Source: Methylococcales bacterium
GTDB lineage: Bacteria > Pseudomonadota > Gammaproteobacteria > Methylococcales > Methylomonadaceae
DNA: 35,006 nt
Direction: 5' to 3'
NCBI GenBank assembly: GCA_028688755.1
Contig: JAQTXN010000006.1
Span: 5,652 to 40,657 of the forward strand
Below the pieces are notes generated by a model. It did not search any database. It was not told the origin of the DNA and worked only from the letters and a program-made list of their open reading frames with translations. Position numbers and translations under genes: made by a program. Below are positions 1 through 8,854 of the stretch, piece after piece (positions within the stretch are counted from its first letter, which is position 1; each line of letters opens with the position of its first letter).

Positions 1-126
1 TTTTTAAAACAAGGTGGTAAACTTGAAGCAGTCGTTAATATGGCAGACAAAATTATGCGTAAAGCAGGACAAATCAAAGGCGCAGATTATCGTGCGGAAA
101 CGATAACACCGCGATTTGTTAACTAA
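1..126 (+). CDS. C-terminal tail of an unidentified protein (5' end outside window)
   Basis: An open frame runs from the window edge to a TAA at 124-126 and encodes about 41 residues ending in ITPRFVN. It lies only 2 nt before the ATG of the histidine kinase gene, so the two are almost certainly co-transcribed. The tail alternates lysine/arginine with hydrophobic residues and shows no motif I can identify. Periplasmic binding proteins are often encoded next to sensor kinases, so a solute-binding partner is possible. That is a guess from context, not from the residues seen. Confidence 0.55.
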   Translation, partial: FLKQGGKLEAVVNMADKIMRKAGQIKGADYRAETITPRFVN

Positions 127-128
127 TC

Positions 129-2012
129 ATGTTAAAAATTCTCAAGCATAAATTCATTACACAATCTCTGCGTCAAAAATTGTTATTACCGCTTATTTTT
201 ATCGGTATCGTTTTGGCGGCGGGGGTGATTTTTTTTGCTCATCTTCGTTTTGAACAATTACTTGTTGAAAAATTAGCGGTTCGCGCAGAATTAGTTGCCA
301 ATACCGTGAATTACGCGGCGGAAGGTTTATCGCGCGAAGGTGAATTACAACGTATCGTCACGTCACTGGGTGCAGAAAAAGAAGTGAATTTGATTTTGGT
401 TGTCGAAGGCACAACGCCAGCGCGCATTTTAGCGTCGAATAAACTGATTTTTGTAGGCAAGCCTTTAGCGGATTTAAGTGATATTGAACTTAAAAGTCGC
501 ATTCAAGGCACGTTAAATTCAGAAGTTAAAGTAGAGTATTTCGATGAAAAGAGTCGAAATTATGAAATCGCCATGCCACTGTTAATTAGTCAACCTAAAT
601 CGTTAGATGAAAAATCGTTGATAGACGCGGTGGTTTTTGTGCAGCTTGACAGCAAACCGACGCAAGTAGACGTATTGCAAACTATCATGCAATTTACGTT
701 ACTTTTTTCAATTCTGTTTTTAGCATTGATTAGTTATAGCTATGTGTTATTGAGTCATTACGTCATAAAACCCGTAAGAAAAATGACGCATCAAATTGTA
801 GAAGGTCAAGAAATTGAACTTAAAAAACGCACTGACAAAAATTATGACGAACTCAGTGTGTTTAGTGATACGTTAAACAACGCCTTTGAAGTCTTGGAAT
901 TACAGCAACAGGATTTGCGCGAAAGTGAAAAACGATTGCGTTCAATGATTGATTTGTTGCCTGTACCGTTAGCGGTGAACGATGACGTGCCTGAAATTAC
1001 GTTTTTAAATCGCACATTTATTAAAACGTTTGGCTATGATTTAACCGATATTCCCTCACTTCAAATTTGGTGGGAAAAAGCCTATCCTGATCCTAGTTAT
1101 CGCAATTCGGTAATTGAAGCGTGGGGCGAATCGTTACTTAGAATGCGACGTGAAAAGATGCCATTTATACCTATAGAAGTGGTTGTTTGTTGTAAAAATG
1201 GCAGTGTGAAAAACGTGTTAGCCAGCGCAGTGCAAGTTGCGGAAAACATCAATGTTGTGGCGTTATATGACATTACCGAACATAAAAAAATCGAATTGGA
1301 ATTAGCGCGTTCAAATGCCGATTTAGAGCAATTTGCTTACGCGGTTTCGCACGATATGCGCCAGCCATTGCGAATGGTGACAAGTTATTTAAAGCTCATC
1401 GAGGAAACTTTAGATCAACAACTTGATGAAGAAACGCGCCAACTTTTACATTTTGCCATCGATGGCGCAAAACGTATGGATTCGATGATTTTGTCATTAC
1501 TGGATTATTCGCAGGTTGACCGATTAACGCTCTCTTTTACGCACGTCTCGACAAGAGAATGTGTGGATGAAGCGTTGTTATTTTTAACACCTGTTTTAAA
1601 AAATAGTCACGGCAAGGTTGAAGTTTTGGGCGAATGGATAGAATTACTTGCAAATCACGATGAATTAACGCGTTTGCTACAAAATTTAATCGGCAATGCC
1701 TTGAAATATCACTCAAAAAATCAGCCGCCTGTGGTTCAAGTATCGGCGAGCGTTTTAGGCAGTATGTTTAGAGTCGAAGTTAAAGATTATGGAATTGGTA
1801 TTGAGCCAAGCCAAATTGGTCGATTGTTTAAAGTCTTTTCACGTTTGCAGCCGTGGAACCGTTTCGAAGGTTCGGGTGTGGGTTTAGCATTATGTCGGAA
1901 AATTATTGAGCATCACGATGGCAAAATTGGCGTAACGTCTCAAGGCAAAGGGCAGGGCTGTACCTTCTGGTTTGAAATTCCGATTCATAACGAAACGGTG
2001 ACTCAATCTTGA
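129..2012 (+). CDS. Membrane-bound PAS sensor histidine kinase
   Basis: A 627-aa sensor kinase of a two-component system. It would sit in the inner membrane, detect a signal outside or in the membrane, and phosphorylate an unidentified response regulator. Visible parts in order: transmembrane segment around residues 17-37; an extracytoplasmic domain of about 145 residues; a second transmembrane segment around 187-208; a HAMP-like linker to about 260; a PAS domain around 268-390; the HisKA dimerisation helix with phospho-acceptor His408 in SHDMRQPL; and a HATPase domain with N-box NLIGNALKYH (519-528), G1 DYGIGIEP and G2 GSGVGLAL near 580. The SHDMRQPL form of the H-box resembles phytochrome-like and cyanobacterial-type kinases. 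No response regulator lies immediately beside it; the window's only one is NtrC, 5.4 kb away. The start follows the upstream stop by 2 nt with a weak ribosome site. The kinase assignment is firm and the signal is unknown. Confidence 0.93.
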   Translation: MLKILKHKFITQSLRQKLLLPLIFIGIVLAAGVIFFAHLRFEQLLVEKLAVRAELVANTVNYAAEGLSREGELQRIVTSLGAEKEVNLILVVEGTTPARILASNKLIFVGKPLADLSDIELKSRIQGTLNSEVKVEYFDEKSRNYEIAMPLLISQPKSLDEKSLIDAVVFVQLDSKPTQVDVLQTIMQFTLLFSILFLALISYSYVLLSHYVIKPVRKMTHQIVEGQEIELKKRTDKNYDELSVFSDTLNNAFEVLELQQQDLRESEKRLRSMIDLLPVPLAVNDDVPEITFLNRTFIKTFGYDLTDIPSLQIWWEKAYPDPSYRNSVIEAWGESLLRMRREKMPFIPIEVVVCCKNGSVKNVLASAVQVAENINVVALYDITEHKKIELELARSNADLEQFAYAVSHDMRQPLRMVTSYLKLIEETLDQQLDEETRQLLHFAIDGAKRMDSMILSLLDYSQVDRLTLSFTHVSTRECVDEALLFLTPVLKNSHGKVEVLGEWIELLANHDELTRLLQNLIGNALKYHSKNQPPVVQVSASVLGSMFRVEVKDYGIGIEPSQIGRLFKVFSRLQPWNRFEGSGVGLALCRKIIEHHDGKIGVTSQGKGQGCTFWFEIPIHNETVTQS

Positions 2013-3499
2013 ATAAACAAATTCACTTCGTTTTACTACATGGTTGGGCGATGCACAGCGGGATGTGGGGCAGTTTCGCGCAGCAACTGTCGGCGAATTA
2101 TCGCGTCACGTTAATCGATTTGCCGCACCATGAAAATTTAGCGCAAATTAGCGATGAAATTATCGCAGGTTTAGATTCGCAGCCGTTTTATGTCATTGGT
2201 TGGTCACTAGGTGGAGCGATTGCGCTTGATATGGCAACGCGCTATTCGAATCGTGTGCAAGGCGTGATATTACTTGCTGCAAATCCCTGTTTTGTTGAAC
2301 AAACAGACTGGGCAGGAATGCCACTTGAAACGTTTGATGCTTTTGCTACGCAATTACACGCGAATTCGACGGTAACATTACAGCGTTTTTTAGCCTTGCA
2401 ATTGCAAGGCTTGCCGCAGTTTTTGAAAGAAGTCAAAGCACGTTTTGCACTGCACATTCAGTCCGATACGCCGATTTTAGAAACCAGTTTGCAATTGCTC
2501 AAAAAAAATGATTTACGGGAAAATTTGAAAAATTTAACTTGTCCAATTGCCGCGATTTTGAGTGATAACGATGCGCTCATTCCTGTTTTTGTTGGCGAGC
2601 AAATGCAAGCGTTGCAGCCACATTTACAGCTCACCATTTTAGAAAAAGCGGGACATATTCCGTTCATTACACAACCAACTTTATGCTTAAATGCTATCCA
2701 TGCTTTTGTTCGAAAAGAGCAGGGCGGTTTGCTCGATAAAACTAAAATCAAACAATCGTTTGGTAATGCCTCGCAAACTTACGACAGCGTTGCACAGTTG
2801 CAGCGTGATGTGGGACAGGATTTGTTGAAAACATTTTTGTCAGAAAATCTAACGGGAACAGTTGTTGATTTGGGTTGCGGCACAGGATTTTTAACGCAAA
2901 CATTGTTGCCATATTGTGAAAATGCCGATTTGATGGCTGTCGATTTAGCATTGCCGATGTTGCAATTAACACGCGAGAAAATTGGCTCATCAATCCATTA
3001 TCTTTGCTCCGATGCAGAGTCACTGGCGTTGGCAACAAACAGCGTTGAGACACTATTTTCAAACGTCGCATTGCAATGGTGTTTCCCGATTGATAACGCA
3101 TTGCGTGAATTGCAGCGAGTTCTAAAACCTGACGGCACATTGATTTTTAGTACGTTCAGTTCACAAACGCTTTGCGAGCTTAAAACGGCATGGGCAAGCG
3201 TTGATAATTTCGCGCATGTTAATGAATTTTACACGCAAGAATTACTGCAACTTGCGTTAGAAAAAGCGGGATTTTCACACATGGAAATCATCACAAAACG
3301 TTATGTTTCACGTTACGATTCGGTGCTTGATTTGATGCGCGAACTCAAACATATCGGCGCACATAACGTAAGTACAAAGCGTAAAAGAAGTGTGACGACT
3401 AAAACGACTTTGGCGCAAATGATGGCAAATTATCCGCAAGAAAAAACGGGCGAAATTAGCGCAACGTTTGAAGTGATTTTTGTTCGAGCAAGTCAGTAA
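2009..3499 (+). CDS. bioHC: Bifunctional biotin synthesis protein BioH-BioC fusion
   Basis: A 496-aa fusion of two enzymes of pimeloyl-ACP synthesis. The N-terminal half (about 1-245) is a BioH-type alpha/beta hydrolase: oxyanion region LLHGWAMHSGMW, nucleophile elbow GWSLGG with Ser66, acid Asp188 in DNDALIP and His216 in KAGHIPF. It would cleave the methyl ester of pimeloyl-ACP and close off chain extension. The C-terminal half (about 250-496) is a BioC-type SAM methyltransferase with motif I DLGCGTG at 287-293; it would methylate malonyl-ACP to start the pathway. Fusions of this order are annotated as BioHC in some Gammaproteobacteria. The start is TTG at 2009, overlapping the TGA of the kinase gene, which suggests translational coupling. 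The first in-frame ATG would delete the HGW motif. No other bio gene is in view. Confidence 0.92.
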   Translation: MNKQIHFVLLHGWAMHSGMWGSFAQQLSANYRVTLIDLPHHENLAQISDEIIAGLDSQPFYVIGWSLGGAIALDMATRYSNRVQGVILLAANPCFVEQTDWAGMPLETFDAFATQLHANSTVTLQRFLALQLQGLPQFLKEVKARFALHIQSDTPILETSLQLLKKNDLRENLKNLTCPIAAILSDNDALIPVFVGEQMQALQPHLQLTILEKAGHIPFITQPTLCLNAIHAFVRKEQGGLLDKTKIKQSFGNASQTYDSVAQLQRDVGQDLLKTFLSENLTGTVVDLGCGTGFLTQTLLPYCENADLMAVDLALPMLQLTREKIGSSIHYLCSDAESLALATNSVETLFSNVALQWCFPIDNALRELQRVLKPDGTLIFSTFSSQTLCELKTAWASVDNFAHVNEFYTQELLQLALEKAGFSHMEIITKRYVSRYDSVLDLMRELKHIGAHNVSTKRKRSVTTKTTLAQMMANYPQEKTGEISATFEVIFVRASQ

Positions 3500-3580
3500 A
3501 ACGAGACGAAATCGCCAAATATGAATTGTCTAAAAATTCAATATCGGCTACATTTAGAAATCGGTGTAAAGCCCGAGAAA

Positions 3581-3586
3581 TATAAT
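3581..3586 (+). promoter_or_regulatory. Possible -10 element for pckA
   Basis: A perfect TATAAT lies 25 nt before the pckA ATG, inside the 112-nt gap after bioHC. The hexamer expected 17 nt upstream (3558-3563, AAATCG) does not resemble TTGACA, so the promoter would be weak or activator-dependent. The same gap holds an imperfect AT-rich inverted repeat at about 3520-3545 without a T-run. Confidence 0.35.
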
Positions 3587-3611
3587 TAGAAACATTTTTG
3601 GAGTGGTAATA

Positions 3612-5189
3612 ATGAGTGAATTAAGTGCAGGAAAATTGGGACTTCACAGCGTTGGGCAGGTTTTTCATAATCTAAGTTATGACGAGCTGTTTGACCATGA
3701 AGTCGCCAATAAAGAAGGACAAGTGTTAAGCAATGACACGATGACTGTAGACACAGGGAAATTCACAGGTCGCTCGCCGAAAGACAAGTTTTTTGTAGAA
3801 CAAGAACCGTCAAAATCAAACATTGCATGGGGTAACGTTAATAAACCTGTTTCCCCCGAGATTTTTGATGAACTTTATGCCGATGTTATTGATTATTTAT
3901 CAGGCAAAGATATTTACGTTACTGATGGTTTTAGCGGCGTTGGTGCAACACAACGTTCGGTGCGTTTTATTACCGAATTCGCGTGGCAATCGCATTTCGT
4001 AAAAAACATGTTTATTCGCCCAGAAGCTGACGAATTAGAAAACTTTGAACCAAATTTCCGCGTTTATAACGCTAGCAATTACACCAATCACAAATGGCAA
4101 GGTCACGGTTTAAATTCTGAAGTTTTTTGCATTTTCAACGTTGAAAAAAATGTCGCTATCATTGGTGGCACTTGGTACGGCGGGGAAATGAAAAAAGGCA
4201 TTTTCACCATGATGAATTACTGGTTGCCGCTTGAAAAAATCTTATCGATGCACTGCAGCGCAAATGTGGGCAAAGATGGCGATGTAGCATTATTTTTCGG
4301 TCTTTCAGGCACAGGAAAAACGACTCTTTCAACCGATGCACACCGCAAATTGATTGGCGACGATGAACATGGTTGGGATAACGACGGTGTTTTCAATTTT
4401 GAAGGTGGCTGCTACGCAAAATGTATCGGTTTATCACAAGAAAACGAACCTGAAATTTTTGGTGCAATTCGCCGTCACGCGCTACTTGAAAACGTCGTTT
4501 ATGACGATAACGGTGAAGTGGATTATCACGATAGTTCTAAAACCGAAAATACGCGCGTTTCATATCCGATTGAACACATTGAAAATCACGAACCTGAATT
4601 ACGCGCAGGACATCCACAAAACATTATTTTCTTAACGTGCGATGCGTTTGGTGTGTTGCCGCCTGTTTCAAAATTATCAAAAGAACAAGCAATGTATTAT
4701 TTCTTGTCAGGCTACACGGCGAAAGTCGCTGGCACAGAACGCGGTGTAACCGAACCTCAAGCTACGTTTTCAGCTTGTTTTGGTGAAGCCTTTTTACCCT
4801 TGCATCCCACTGTTTATGCAACCTTGCTCGGTGAAAAAATGGAAAAACACGGGGTGAATGCGTATTTGGTTAATACTGGCTGGACAGGCGGTGGTTATGG
4901 CGTTGGTAAACGCATGAGCATCAAAGGCACACGCGCTTGCGTCAATGCAATTTTGGACGGCAGCATTAACAACTGCGATTTTGAAACGATGCCGTATTTC
5001 AATTTGAGCATCCCAAAAACATTGGATGGTGTTGAAACCCATTTGTTAAATCCACGCGATGCGTGGGAAGACAAAGCGCAATTTGATGAAACGGCGCAAA
5101 AATTAGCAGGCATGTTTGTAGCGAATTTCAAAAAATACACTGGTGCAAATCAAGAATTCGATTTCACTCAGGCTGGGCCTCAGCTTTAA
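3612..5189 (+). CDS. pckA: Phosphoenolpyruvate carboxykinase (ATP)
   Basis: A 525-aa enzyme converting oxaloacetate and ATP to phosphoenolpyruvate, CO2 and ADP. It is the first committed step of gluconeogenesis and acts in the cytoplasm. Family features: the RSPKDKF segment near residue 55 that contacts oxaloacetate, [14 protein letters not shown] near 185-198 with the metal-binding lysine, the P-loop GLSGTGKTT at 230-238, and LIGDDEHGW just after with the metal-binding aspartate. Length fits the ATP-dependent family (about 520-540 aa). I place the start at the ATG at 3612 because GGAG at 3600-3603 sits 8 nt upstream. A GTG at 3603 in the same frame would overlap that ribosome site and is less likely. 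It is convergent with the yigZ homologue, and a hairpin spans the junction. Confidence 0.96.
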   Translation: MSELSAGKLGLHSVGQVFHNLSYDELFDHEVANKEGQVLSNDTMTVDTGKFTGRSPKDKFFVEQEPSKSNIAWGNVNKPVSPEIFDELYADVIDYLSGKDIYVTDGFSGVGATQRSVRFITEFAWQSHFVKNMFIRPEADELENFEPNFRVYNASNYTNHKWQGHGLNSEVFCIFNVEKNVAIIGGTWYGGEMKKGIFTMMNYWLPLEKILSMHCSANVGKDGDVALFFGLSGTGKTTLSTDAHRKLIGDDEHGWDNDGVFNFEGGCYAKCIGLSQENEPEIFGAIRRHALLENVVYDDNGEVDYHDSSKTENTRVSYPIEHIENHEPELRAGHPQNIIFLTCDAFGVLPPVSKLSKEQAMYYFLSGYTAKVAGTERGVTEPQATFSACFGEAFLPLHPTVYATLLGEKMEKHGVNAYLVNTGWTGGGYGVGKRMSIKGTRACVNAILDGSINNCDFETMPYFNLSIPKTLDGVETHLLNPRDAWEDKAQFDETAQKLAGMFVANFKKYTGANQEFDFTQAGPQL

Positions 5190-5198
5190 TTTCCAAAG

Positions 5199-5236
5199 AT
5201 GGTAAAGTCACGCGCAATGTAGCGTGTCTTTACCAT
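5199..5236. terminator. Hairpin between convergent pckA and yigZ homologue
   Basis: Two 15-nt arms (5199-5213 and 5222-5236) pair at 14 of 15 positions with a single T-T mismatch around the 8-nt loop GCAATGTA. The right arm includes the stop codon of the minus-strand gene. Neither side has a clear T-run, so this could be a weak bidirectional terminator or an mRNA-end stabiliser. Confidence 0.5.
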
Positions 5237-5808
5237 GTCGATGTGGTTGAAAATTGATTGGATAATTCGGCGACTTTTTCAGCGGGAAGTTTTACCGTCA
5301 ATGCAATTTGTCCCGCAAAATCTTGTTCAATAATTTTTCCATCCGCTTTTTTTAACGCATATTCAAAAGGCTGAAATTGTTCGTAATCTAGCGTCAATTT
5401 TAATGTCGCCATTTCGATAAACGGCAGTAGTATTGCGCTATCAATGACTTGTTTTGCCGTATTGCCATAAGCTCGCGTTAAACCGCCCGCACCTAATTTC
5501 ACACCACCAAAATAACGCACGACAGCGACTAAAACATTGATGATGTTTTTACCTTCAAGATGCTGGAGAATTGGTTTTCCCGCTGTACCAGTAGGTTCAC
5601 CTGCGTCATAAAAGCGATAAATAATGCCGTTTGGTGTTTTTAAACGGTAAGCAAATGCTATGTGATTTGCGTGAGGATGGGCAATTTGCAGTGTTTTTAA
5701 TTCACGCAAAACATCTTGTTCATTTTCACAAGGCGTAATCACACCAATAAAACGTGATTTTTTTATCAGCTCTTCAACCGTGTGCGATTGCGAAACATAA
5801 AGCATCAT
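5230..5808 (-). CDS. yigZ: YigZ / IMPACT family protein
   Basis: A 192-aa member of the UPF0029/IMPACT family. The N-terminal domain shows the signature DAGEPTGTAGKPIL followed by VRYFGGVKLGAGGLTRAYG, which is the most conserved part of the family. A smaller C-terminal domain follows from about residue 135. Eukaryotic IMPACT modulates the GCN2 stress kinase; the bacterial role is not established, and a nucleic-acid or ribosome link is only suspected from structures. The length is slightly short for the family (about 200-205 aa) but both domains are present. Two ATG codons stand in tandem at the start and the choice between them is open. The gene stands alone on the minus strand, convergent with pckA. 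Confidence 0.9.
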   Translation of the reverse strand: MMLYVSQSHTVEELIKKSRFIGVITPCENEQDVLRELKTLQIAHPHANHIAFAYRLKTPNGIIYRFYDAGEPTGTAGKPILQHLEGKNIINVLVAVVRYFGGVKLGAGGLTRAYGNTAKQVIDSAILLPFIEMATLKLTLDYEQFQPFEYALKKADGKIIEQDFAGQIALTVKLPAEKVAELSNQFSTTSTW

Positions 5809-5936
5809 AATTTCATCGTCCCAGTCTTGTAATCATTCATTCAAAATGTAAATTTCCTGTCATCTGCAAAAGTATCGGCGGTTAAAAGGCTTTCTTTATA
5901 TACAAATAGGAAACTATGAATCTATAAATTGCCATA

Positions 5937-5965
5937 TTGTCAACGAATTGATGCAGCTGTATAGT
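5937..5965 (+). promoter_or_regulatory. Sigma70-type promoter for the 50-aa membrane micro-gene
   Basis: TTGTCA at 5937-5942 and TATAGT at 5960-5965 are separated by exactly 17 nt and each differs from consensus at one position. Predicted transcription start is near 5972, giving a leader of about 55 nt to the ATG at 6028. This is the best-looking promoter in the window. The rest of the 219-nt gap (5809-6027) is AT-rich with no other feature I can name. Confidence 0.7.
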
Positions 5966-6027
5966 ACGCTCCAAGTTAGTTATTTACCCATTTTTCATTT
6001 TTTTCGACAACCATAAGGAACATTATC

Positions 6028-6180
6028 ATGACTACTTTCTATAGAGACGTATTGATTGGCTTGATGTTTATCGTCGGCATCGTCGGTTTTATTTCTGGTG
6101 AATTCATTGTTTCAACAGTGTTATTTGCATCAGCAGCCATTTCTAGCAACGTATATTTGAACCGTCAAATGTACGGCTAA
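6028..6180 (+). CDS. Small hydrophobic membrane protein, 50 aa, unknown function
   Basis: A 51-codon frame beginning MTTFYRDVLIGLMF and ending NRQMYG. AAGGA lies 8-9 nt before the ATG and forms a good ribosome site. Two hydrophobic stretches (about residues 8-24 and 26-43) are broken by SGE around residues 23-25, which suggests a membrane hairpin or one long helix. Charged residues are few: Arg6 and Asp7 at the front, Glu25 in the middle and Arg47 near the end. It has its own near-consensus promoter upstream and a strong terminator 72 nt downstream, so it is a single-gene transcript. I do not recognise the family. The complete expression signals are the main argument that it is real. Confidence 0.75.
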   Translation: MTTFYRDVLIGLMFIVGIVGFISGEFIVSTVLFASAAISSNVYLNRQMYG

Positions 6181-6251
6181 GAATCCTAAACATTTTACCT
6201 CCTGTTATTTTGTAACAAACATTGACTCCTCATTGTCCTGTTTGACCTCTT

Positions 6252-6286
6252 GCTCTCAATGCGTTAAGCATTGAGAGCTTTTTTTT
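6252..6286 (+). terminator. Strong intrinsic terminator after the 50-aa gene
   Basis: A perfect 11-bp stem (6252-6262 with 6268-6278) around the loop GTTAA is followed by eight T residues (6279-6286). It separates the micro-gene from ruvB. The remainder of the gap to 6370 shows no convincing promoter: TGGACA at 6310 and TATAAC at 6327 are only 11 nt apart. Confidence 0.88.
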
Positions 6287-6370
6287 GCCAAAAAATCACC
6301 GAATTTATCTGGACAGTTTTAGCCACTATAACGTAGATTACGAGCAATTTTCGTAACTAAAATCCCATAA

Positions 6371-7408
6371 ATGATAGAAGAAGACCGTTTAATTACCGCA
6401 AGTGCAGGGCAAGGTGAAGAAGGTCACGACCGTGCGATGCGTCCTAGAAAATTAGCGGATTATGTTGGACAAGAAGAATGTCGAACACAAATGGCAATTT
6501 TCATTGAAGCGACGCTCGCGCGACAAGAAGCTCTCGATCACACGTTAATTTTTGGCCCTCCAGGTTTAGGCAAAACGACGCTTGCGATGATTATTGCGAG
6601 CGAAATGGGGGTGAATTTACGACAAACTGCTGCGCCAGTTCTCGATAAAGCAGGTGATTTGGCTGCCTTGCTGACTAATTTAGAAAGACACGATGTGCTG
6701 TTTATCGATGAAATTCACCGTTTAAGCCCTGCCGTTGAAGAAATTTTGTATCCCGCGATGGAAGATTATCAGCTCGATTTGATGATTGGCGAAGGGGCTG
6801 CGGCGCGTTCAATTAAAATTGATTTACCACCGTTCACGTTGATTGGTGCAACCACTCGTGCAGGTTTGTTGACTTCGCCGCTGCGCGACAGATTCGGCAT
6901 TGTGCAACGCTTGGTTTTTTACACGATTGAAGAATTAACCAGCATTGTGACTCGTTCAGCGCATGTTTTGAAAATGGGCATCGAACCTAAAGGTGCGCTC
7001 GAAATTGCGAAACGTTCACGCGGTACGCCACGCATTGCCAATCGATTATTGCGTCGTGTGCGTGATTTTGCTCAAGTCAAAAGTAACGGAATTATCACCG
7101 AGCAAGTCGCCGCCGAAGCCTTAACAATGCTCAAAGTTGATAGCAATGGATTTGATAGTTTAGATAGAAAATTTTTATTAACACTGATTGAAAGTTTTTC
7201 GGGTGGCCCTGTTGGGCTAGATACGATGGCAGCGGCAATTAGCGAAGAACGTGGCACGATTGAAGACGTTTTAGAACCTTATTTATTGCAACAAGGTTTT
7301 ATTATGCGAACACCGCGAGGACGTGTGGCAACGTCAGCGGCTTACTTACATTTCGGTTTGACAGCGCCAAAAGTTGCCACTGAAAATGTCGATTTATTTA
7401 CCTCCTAA
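6371..7408 (+). CDS. ruvB: Holliday junction branch migration ATPase RuvB
   Basis: A 345-aa AAA+ motor that, as a hexamer with RuvA, drives branch migration of Holliday junctions during recombinational repair. Visible features: the N-terminal [11 protein letters not shown] box, Walker [10 protein letters not shown] at 62-70, Walker B LFIDEIH at 110-116, sensor segment [18 protein letters not shown], and the C-terminal winged-helix region with [13 protein letters not shown] and the PRGR segment near the end. Length is typical. The usual partners ruvA and ruvC are not in this window, whereas in many proteobacteria ruvCAB are adjacent. The start codon has no obvious Shine-Dalgarno sequence. ntrC begins 20 nt after its stop, so the two may share a transcript. 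Confidence 0.96.
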   Translation: MIEEDRLITASAGQGEEGHDRAMRPRKLADYVGQEECRTQMAIFIEATLARQEALDHTLIFGPPGLGKTTLAMIIASEMGVNLRQTAAPVLDKAGDLAALLTNLERHDVLFIDEIHRLSPAVEEILYPAMEDYQLDLMIGEGAAARSIKIDLPPFTLIGATTRAGLLTSPLRDRFGIVQRLVFYTIEELTSIVTRSAHVLKMGIEPKGALEIAKRSRGTPRIANRLLRRVRDFAQVKSNGIITEQVAAEALTMLKVDSNGFDSLDRKFLLTLIESFSGGPVGLDTMAAAISEERGTIEDVLEPYLLQQGFIMRTPRGRVATSAAYLHFGLTAPKVATENVDLFTS

Positions 7409-7428
7409 TTATCTTAAAAAATCACTGC

Positions 7429-8850
7429 ATGAATGACACAAACACCGTATGGATTGTTGATGATGATCAATCAATTCGTTGGGTTATCGAGAAAGCGTTA
7501 CAAAAATCAGCCATTTTTACACGCACATTTCCAAATGCGGCTGAACTTCTTTTGGCACTTAAAAACGAACGTCCCGATGTGCTAATTACCGATATTCGGA
7601 TGCCGAATATGAATGGTTTGGAACTGCTCCGAAAAATTCAAGAAAATTATCCCGCATTGCCCGTGATTGTAATGACCGCGCATTCAGATTTAGAGAGTGC
7701 AGTGGCAACCTTTCAAGGAGGCGCGTTTGATTACTTACCCAAACCTTTTGATATTACGGATTTAGTCGAATTAACGCGCAGAGCTTGTGTGCATTCACAT
7801 CAACAACGTGACAAACAAGAAAAAACGCAAGCCCTAAAACAAGGCGAAATGAGTGGAATCATTGGCGAAGCTCCTGCAATGCAAGAGGTTTTTCGTGCAA
7901 TTGGGCGATTAGCGCGGTCGCAAATTACGGTGTTAATTAACGGCGAATCGGGAACAGGTAAAGAACTTGTGGCAAAAGCTCTGCATCGCCATAGCCCACG
8001 CGCAGAAAATCCTTTTATTGCCTTAAATATGGCGGCAATTCCAAAAGATTTAATGGAATCTGAATTGTTTGGTCACGAAAAAGGCGCGTTCACAGGCGCG
8101 ATACAACGTAGAGCAGGGCGGTTTGAACAAGCAAATAGCGGCACGTTATTTTTAGATGAAATTGGCGATATGCCTGCGGAATTACAAACTCGCTTGTTGC
8201 GGGTGCTTTCAGATGGTGAATTTTATTCGGTGGGTGCGTATGCGCCGACAAAAGTCGATGTGCGAATTATTGCCGCCACGCATCAAAATTTAGAAGAATT
8301 GGTTGAACAAGGACGTTTTCGAGAAGATTTATTTCACCGCTTAAATGTCATTCGTATTTGCGTTCCACCGTTGCGCGAGCGAAAACAAGATATTCCGTTG
8401 TTGCTACAGCATTTTTTGCAGCAAGCGGCTGATGAATTAAAAGTCGATAACAAAATCTTGAAGCCTGAAGTCGCCGAATTATTAAGTAAGCTGGATTGGC
8501 GTGGAAATGTGCGGCAGCTTGAAAATACTTGTCGATTACTCACGGTGATGGCGGCAGGACGTGAAGTGCATTTGCATGATTTACCGCCTGAATTATTAGA
8601 AAATGCTAGCGATAAATCAGTCAGTAATGAAGATTGGCAAGAATTATTACGCGCTGAAATTGACTGGCATTTGCACAATAAAACACCTGAAATTGCCAAA
8701 CAAATTATTCCGACTGTGGAACGTATTTTGATTCAAACCGCGCTAAATTTTACGAATAATAAACGGCATGAAGCGGCAATTATGCTCGGTTACGGACGTA
8801 ATACGTTGACGCGCAAAGTCGATGAATTAAACATTGATGTGAAAAACTAA
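7429..8850 (+). CDS. ntrC: Nitrogen regulation response regulator NtrC (sigma54 activator)
   Basis: A 473-aa enhancer-binding protein that, when phosphorylated by NtrB, activates sigma54 promoters under nitrogen limitation. In order: a receiver domain with the acidic pocket DDD at 11-13 and phospho-acceptor Asp55 in ITDIRMP; a central AAA+ domain with Walker A GESGTGKE, the sigma54-contacting loop GAFTGA and [10 protein letters not shown]; and a C-terminal Fis-like helix-turn-helix ending [15 protein letters not shown]. The segment [18 protein letters not shown] is characteristic of NtrC rather than other members of the class, and the length matches. The cognate kinase gene ntrB is usually just upstream; here ruvB takes that place. 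I see no -24/-12 sigma54 promoter nearby. Confidence 0.93.
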   Translation: MNDTNTVWIVDDDQSIRWVIEKALQKSAIFTRTFPNAAELLLALKNERPDVLITDIRMPNMNGLELLRKIQENYPALPVIVMTAHSDLESAVATFQGGAFDYLPKPFDITDLVELTRRACVHSHQQRDKQEKTQALKQGEMSGIIGEAPAMQEVFRAIGRLARSQITVLINGESGTGKELVAKALHRHSPRAENPFIALNMAAIPKDLMESELFGHEKGAFTGAIQRRAGRFEQANSGTLFLDEIGDMPAELQTRLLRVLSDGEFYSVGAYAPTKVDVRIIAATHQNLEELVEQGRFREDLFHRLNVIRICVPPLRERKQDIPLLLQHFLQQAADELKVDNKILKPEVAELLSKLDWRGNVRQLENTCRLLTVMAAGREVHLHDLPPELLENASDKSVSNEDWQELLRAEIDWHLHNKTPEIAKQIIPTVERILIQTALNFTNNKRHEAAIMLGYGRNTLTRKVDELNIDVKN

Positions 8851-8854
8851 AACA

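Noticed and set aside
3603..3611. GTG start for pckA
   Set aside because: It overlaps the GGAG ribosome site that is correctly spaced for the ATG at 3612.
4354..4635. 93-codon plus-strand frame inside pckA
   Set aside because: It is in a shifted frame of a strongly conserved enzyme and its protein has no recognisable domain.
6310..6332. TGGACA and TATAAC as a ruvB promoter
   Set aside because: The two boxes are only 11 nt apart, too close for sigma70.
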